Part shown: positions 6,538 to 9,082 of the stretch, piece by piece | Position numbering within the stretch: position 1 is the stretch's first letter | Layout of the letters: each line of letters opens with the position of its first letter | Source: Flavobacteriales bacterium | Lineage (GTDB): Bacteria > Bacteroidota > Bacteroidia > Flavobacteriales_E > Vicingaceae | Length of the DNA stretch: 9,082 bases | Assembly: GCA_029262915.1 (NCBI GenBank) | Contig: JAJCYN010000471.1 | Coordinates: 1-9,082, forward strand | Direction: 5' to 3' | The notes under the pieces: model-generated | Databases searched by the model: none | What the model was told of the DNA's origin: nothing | Seen by the model: only the letters and a program-made list of their open reading frames with translations | Program-made: the position numbers and the translations under genes

Positions 6538-7701
6538 CTAAACGAAGTTAGTCTTTTTAAGGAGAAAGTCAAGCTTAATTTGACCCTTAACAATTACTTT
6601 TGGTGAAAATTTTTCAACTTTATGCAACCCTTTTTGGATATTAAACTCATGTTGTTTTTGAGTATAAAAATTACCTTGTTCAAAATGGTATTGTGCTAAA
6701 TATTCTTGCTCTGTTTGCCCTGGGGTAGGAATCAAAATGGCTTTTTTACCTAAAGTTACTAAATCCATAATACTTGAATAGCCTGCTCGACAAACTACTA
6801 TTTTACTTTTTTGAAAGTATTGTAAAAACTCCTTAGTAGATAAGTGATTAAAGATTTTAATGTTATCGTCATTGCGAGGAAGAGCTTTTTGTGATGACGA
6901 AGTAATCTCATTTTTCGATAATAAGATTGCTTCGTCACGATGCATTTCACTTTCGTTTCTTGCAATGACGTTAAGGTTAGGCAATCCTCTAACAATTACA
7001 GCTTTCAAATTACTATTTTGAATTTGCTCTAGGATTAATTTTTCAAAAATGGTTCGTTGAGGTTCTGGCCCTGAAATAATGGCTAAAATATCGTATTCGT
7101 GTTCTTTAATAAGGTTACTTCGTTCTGCTCGCAATGACGTAAAACGTGATAATGGACCAATAAAACGATGTGAATGTTGAAATGGTTTTAAATGAGCTAA
7201 ATCTCCTGATAGATTAGGAATTCTTTTAACATCTGGAATCCAACATTCATTAAAATTAGCAATGAGACCTCTTATTTTTTTATTCGCTATCGAATTTCCA
7301 AAAGGAGTTTTAATATAAAGTTGATGAGTAATTAATATGGAAGTTATTTTTTTGCTCCATAGTCCATAACGGTTATCAGAAACAACAATATCGATGTTGT
7401 TTTCTTTAATTATAGTTGCTAAAAATTGATGTTCTTTTTTTATAAAATTATAAAATCGAACACTTTCGCAAAATAATTTAAATAAACTTCCTTGTTCATT
7501 ATACGTTACATCATAACCAGGAATAACAACGGTTGGTAGTTCTGGGAATTCTTGTTTTAAAAAAGCTAAAGGGTTTTTATCTGCACCAATTATTACATTA
7601 AAATTTAACCCCAATAATTCGTTAATAACTGGAACACATCGGGTAGCATGACCCAATCCCCAGTCTAACGGACAAACTAATATGTTCTTTTTAGGGTTCA
7701 A
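6538..7701 (-). CDS. MurG/GT28-like glycosyltransferase with repeat-derived insertions
   Basis: A 387-residue cytoplasmic or membrane-associated glycosyltransferase with a GT-B fold. The N-terminal domain has the glycine-rich DWGLGHATR (13-21), corresponding to the acceptor-side loop of MurG-like enzymes. The C-terminal domain has ISGPEPQRTIFE and the donor-binding region RAGYSSIMDLVTLGKKAILIPTPGQTEQEYLA, typical of Glyco_tran_28_C. The sugar donor and acceptor cannot be told; envelope polysaccharide or lipid glycosylation is likely. The start is TTG at 7701-7699: a stop codon lies directly upstream in frame, no ATG occurs before the conserved GLGH motif, and family members begin just here. 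Residues 188-197 and about 245-279 are translations of dispersed palindromic DNA and look like extra sequence. The gene converges with the S74 gene across 116 bp in which I see no clear terminator hairpin. Activity with the insertions is unproven, but the frame is intact. Confidence 0.85.
   Translation of the reverse strand: MNPKKNILVCPLDWGLGHATRCVPVINELLGLNFNVIIGADKNPLAFLKQEFPELPTVVIPGYDVTYNEQGSLFKLFCESVRFYNFIKKEHQFLATIIKENNIDIVVSDNRYGLWSKKITSILITHQLYIKTPFGNSIANKKIRGLIANFNECWIPDVKRIPNLSGDLAHLKPFQHSHRFIGPLSRFTSLRAERSNLIKEHEYDILAIISGPEPQRTIFEKLILEQIQNSNLKAVIVRGLPNLNVIARNESEMHRDEAILLSKNEITSSSQKALPRNDDNIKIFNHLSTKEFLQYFQKSKIVVCRAGYSSIMDLVTLGKKAILIPTPGQTEQEYLAQYHFEQGNFYTQKQHEFNIQKGLHKVEKFSPKVIVKGQIKLDFLLKKTNFV
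6867..6970. repeat. Dispersed palindromic repeat inserted in frame in the glycosyltransferase gene
   Basis: CGTCATTGCGAG at 6867-6878 is inverted at 6959-6970 as CTTGCAATGACG (one mismatch). The inner AGTAATCTCATTTTTCGAT and AATAAGATTGCTTCGT segments match the inner arms of the intergenic copy at 2426-2512. On the coding (minus) strand it reads VIARNESEMHRDEAILL...QKALPRNDD, residues about 245-279. It sits between VRGLPNL and NIKIFNHLSTKEF, which appear to be contiguous in ordinary members of the family (recalled, not aligned). Confidence 0.85.
7113..7139. repeat. Half copy of the palindromic repeat inside the glycosyltransferase gene
   Basis: The sequence ends in CTCGCAATGACG (7128-7139), identical to the right outer arm of the intergenic element, preceded by GGTTACTTCGTT, which resembles its inner GATTGCTTC arm. 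The left half is missing. It is translated as TSLRAERSNL (residues 188-197), in a different reading frame of the element from the copy at 6867-6970. Confidence 0.7.
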
Positions 7702-7717
7702 TTAAGGCTAAGATACT

Positions 7718-7725
7718 TATTTTTG
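7718..7725 (+). promoter_or_regulatory. Candidate Bacteroidota -7 promoter element (TATTTTTG) for the haem-binding gene
   Basis: The octamer fits the TAnnTTTG consensus and lies 24 bp before ATG7750, giving a short leader of about 18 nt. The -33 region, around 7695-7698, shows only a weak match. The site lies in the 48-bp gap between divergent genes, so the glycosyltransferase promoter must be in or overlap the same short interval. Confidence 0.45.
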
Positions 7726-7749
7726 TTGCACAGATAAATAAGTGATATT

Positions 7750-8550
7750 ATGAAAAAGAAGATATTATACGGATTGTTAGTTATTCTAATAATAATTCAA
7801 TTTTTTAGAATTGATAAAACCAATCCAGCAATTAAGATTGAAAATGATTTTATTGAGATAAACAATCCACCTGAAGAAATTGCTTCAATACTTAAAACTT
7901 CCTGTTACGATTGCCATTCTAATGAATCAACATACCCTTGGTACAGTAATATTGCTCCTGTTTCTTGGTGGGTAAAAGATCATATTAATGAAGCAAGAGA
8001 AGAGTTAAATTTTTCTGAATGGGGAACATTCACAGCAAAACGAAAAGATCATAAATTGGAAGAAATGGTGGAAGAAGTGGAAGAAGGAGAAATGCCATTA
8101 AATGAATATACATGGACACATTCAGAAGCGAAGTTAACAGCAGAGCAAAAAACCTTATTAATGGATTGGGTTAAAGAGGTAAGAGAAACAGCAAAAAATA
8201 AAAAGGACAAAAAAATATTGCATTTAAATAATGGTGAAAAATGGGGGGCTAATATAGAAACAACAGCGGGGATTGAAAGAATGTTGTCTATCATAAATGA
8301 AGAAATAGAAGACGGAAGAATTTCTCTTTATGCTGCAATGGGGCAAAGATTAAGCATTGAAATGGAAACAATTTTTGCCGAATGTACCATGGAAGGAGAT
8401 GCACATGACCAATTGCACTTGTACCTAATCCCTTTGGTAGAAATAGTTAGAGATATGGAAGATGTTGAGAAGGAAGATACGGCCATGATTTTACAAAAAG
8501 ACATATTAAAACATTTAAATAAATATGCTGATTTTTTTGAATCTGCATAG
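7750..8550 (+). CDS. Membrane-anchored haem-binding (Haem_bd, CxxCH) protein with C-terminal extension
   Basis: A 266-residue protein. Residues 1-21 (MKKKILYGLLVILIIIQFFRI) form an N-terminal membrane anchor or uncleaved signal, placing the rest in the periplasm. The Haem_bd domain covers about 35-150. It has C52-Y-D-C55-H56 for covalent haem c attachment, the family's SNESTYPWYSNIAPVSWWVKDHI segment, and M115 in EGEMPLNEYTW as a plausible distal haem ligand. The domain alone usually makes a protein of about 150 residues. Here a further ~110 residues follow, mostly helical and acidic, with C212-T-M-E-G-D-A-H219-D-Q-L-H223 as a striking Cys/His cluster that could bind metal. The partner and redox role are unknown. 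The trmB start lies 9 bp downstream, so the two are probably cotranscribed. Confidence 0.85.
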   Translation: MKKKILYGLLVILIIIQFFRIDKTNPAIKIENDFIEINNPPEEIASILKTSCYDCHSNESTYPWYSNIAPVSWWVKDHINEAREELNFSEWGTFTAKRKDHKLEEMVEEVEEGEMPLNEYTWTHSEAKLTAEQKTLLMDWVKEVRETAKNKKDKKILHLNNGEKWGANIETTAGIERMLSIINEEIEDGRISLYAAMGQRLSIEMETIFAECTMEGDAHDQLHLYLIPLVEIVRDMEDVEKEDTAMILQKDILKHLNKYADFFESA

Positions 8551-8559
8551 AATTTTAAT

Positions 8560-9082
8560 ATGGGAGGGAAAGGGAAATTACGGAAGTGGGCTGAGATGAA
8601 AACATTTAATAATGTTGTTGAGCCTACTACTGAGGAAGTCTTTAGAAAAAATCATTCCTTAAAAGGGAAATGGAAAGCAACCATTTTTAAAAATGATAAT
8701 CCTATTGTTCTTGAATTAGGATGTGGCAAGGGTGAATACACAGTTGGTATGGGCGGACATTTTCCTAATAAAAATTTTATAGGTGTGGACATTAAGGGGA
8801 ATCGGATTTGGCGAGGAGCGAAAACGGCTTTCGAAAATAAAATGGACAATGTCTATTTTATCCGAACTCAAATAGATCATATAGCTTCTTTTTTTGCAGA
8901 AAATGAAGTAGACGAAATTTGGATAACTTTTCCTGACCCACAACCAAAAGATCGACTAGAACGAAAGCGTTTAACTTCTCCAATGTTTATTGAGCGTTAT
9001 AAACTTTTTTTAAAACCCAATGGGATCATTCACTTAAAAACGGATCACGAAGAATTTTTTAGATACACGTTAGAAGAAGTTG
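8560..9082 (+). CDS. trmB: tRNA (guanine-N7-)-methyltransferase, 3' end beyond window
   Basis: The reading frame from ATG8560 stays open to the window edge, giving 174 codons of an enzyme usually about 210-240 residues long. It makes N7-methylguanosine (position 46) in the tRNA variable loop using S-adenosylmethionine. The AdoMet-binding motif I is VLELGCGKGEYTVGM, followed by FIGVDIKGNRIW. The family signature ITFPDPQPKDRLERKR matches the usual PDPWPK...KR catalytic and tRNA-binding motif, in the PQPK variant that I associate with Bacteroidota. LKPNGIIHLKTDHEEFF is the late conserved strand. The N-terminal GKGKLRKWAEMKTFNNV is also typical of Bacteroidota members. It follows the haem-binding gene after 9 bp. 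Confidence 0.95.
   Translation, partial: MGGKGKLRKWAEMKTFNNVVEPTTEEVFRKNHSLKGKWKATIFKNDNPIVLELGCGKGEYTVGMGGHFPNKNFIGVDIKGNRIWRGAKTAFENKMDNVYFIRTQIDHIASFFAENEVDEIWITFPDPQPKDRLERKRLTSPMFIERYKLFLKPNGIIHLKTDHEEFFRYTLEEV

Noticed and set aside
8652..8943. Small minus-strand open frames over the trmB region
   Set aside because: They are shadows of trmB, which is confirmed by its AdoMet and PDPQPK motifs on the plus strand.
1..9082. DGR reverse transcriptase, template repeat or accessory gene in the window
   Set aside because: No reading frame shows reverse transcriptase motifs, and I found no A-rich near-copy of 2132-2299 elsewhere in the window.

Overview
The window looks like a chromosomal segment of a Bacteroidota bacterium, most likely of the Flavobacteriales. 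The evidence is AT-rich DNA, little use of Shine-Dalgarno sites, candidate promoters of the TAnnTTTG type, a FISUMP-type surface protein, a haem-binding protein of the Haem_bd family and a TrmB with the FPDPQPK form of its motif. The species cannot be named from sequence alone.

Layout. (1) 38-2302 (+): a large secreted protein with an Ig/PKD-like region, four 83-residue tandem repeats and a C-terminal FISUMP (C-type-lectin-like) domain. (2) 2303-2690: a non-coding stretch with an imperfect hairpin and a full copy of a dispersed palindromic repeat. (3) 2691-3920 (+): a TPR / transmembrane / C-terminal helix-turn-helix protein, probably a membrane-bound regulator. (4) 4163-6421 (+): a second secreted protein with the same N-terminal module as the first, a shaft of NVGIGT-type motifs and a C-terminal S74 autoprocessing chaperone domain. 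(5) 6538-7701 (-): a MurG/GT28-like glycosyltransferase with a forced TTG start and two in-frame insertions of palindromic repeat DNA. (6) 7750-8550 (+): a membrane-anchored CxxCH haem-binding protein with an extra C-terminal domain. (7) 8560 to the window end (+): trmB, cut by the window edge.

How the parts may relate. The first three genes form a surface-display region: two exported fibre- or adhesin-like proteins flank a membrane-anchored regulator that could control one or both of them (inference from position). The glycosyltransferase is convergent with the second surface protein and diverges from the haem-binding gene, which is followed after 9 bp by trmB in a likely two-gene unit of housekeeping character.

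Most notable observations. The last ~55 codons of the FISUMP protein are A-poor and G-rich, with substitutions concentrated at codons compatible with an AAY-rich template. This is what a variable region of a diversity-generating retroelement (DGR) would look like, although no reverse transcriptase or template lies in the window. In addition, short palindromic repeats of several families sit inside coding sequence, in frame, in both the glycosyltransferase and the leader of the FISUMP protein, comparable to the protein-coding palindromic elements known from Rickettsia.
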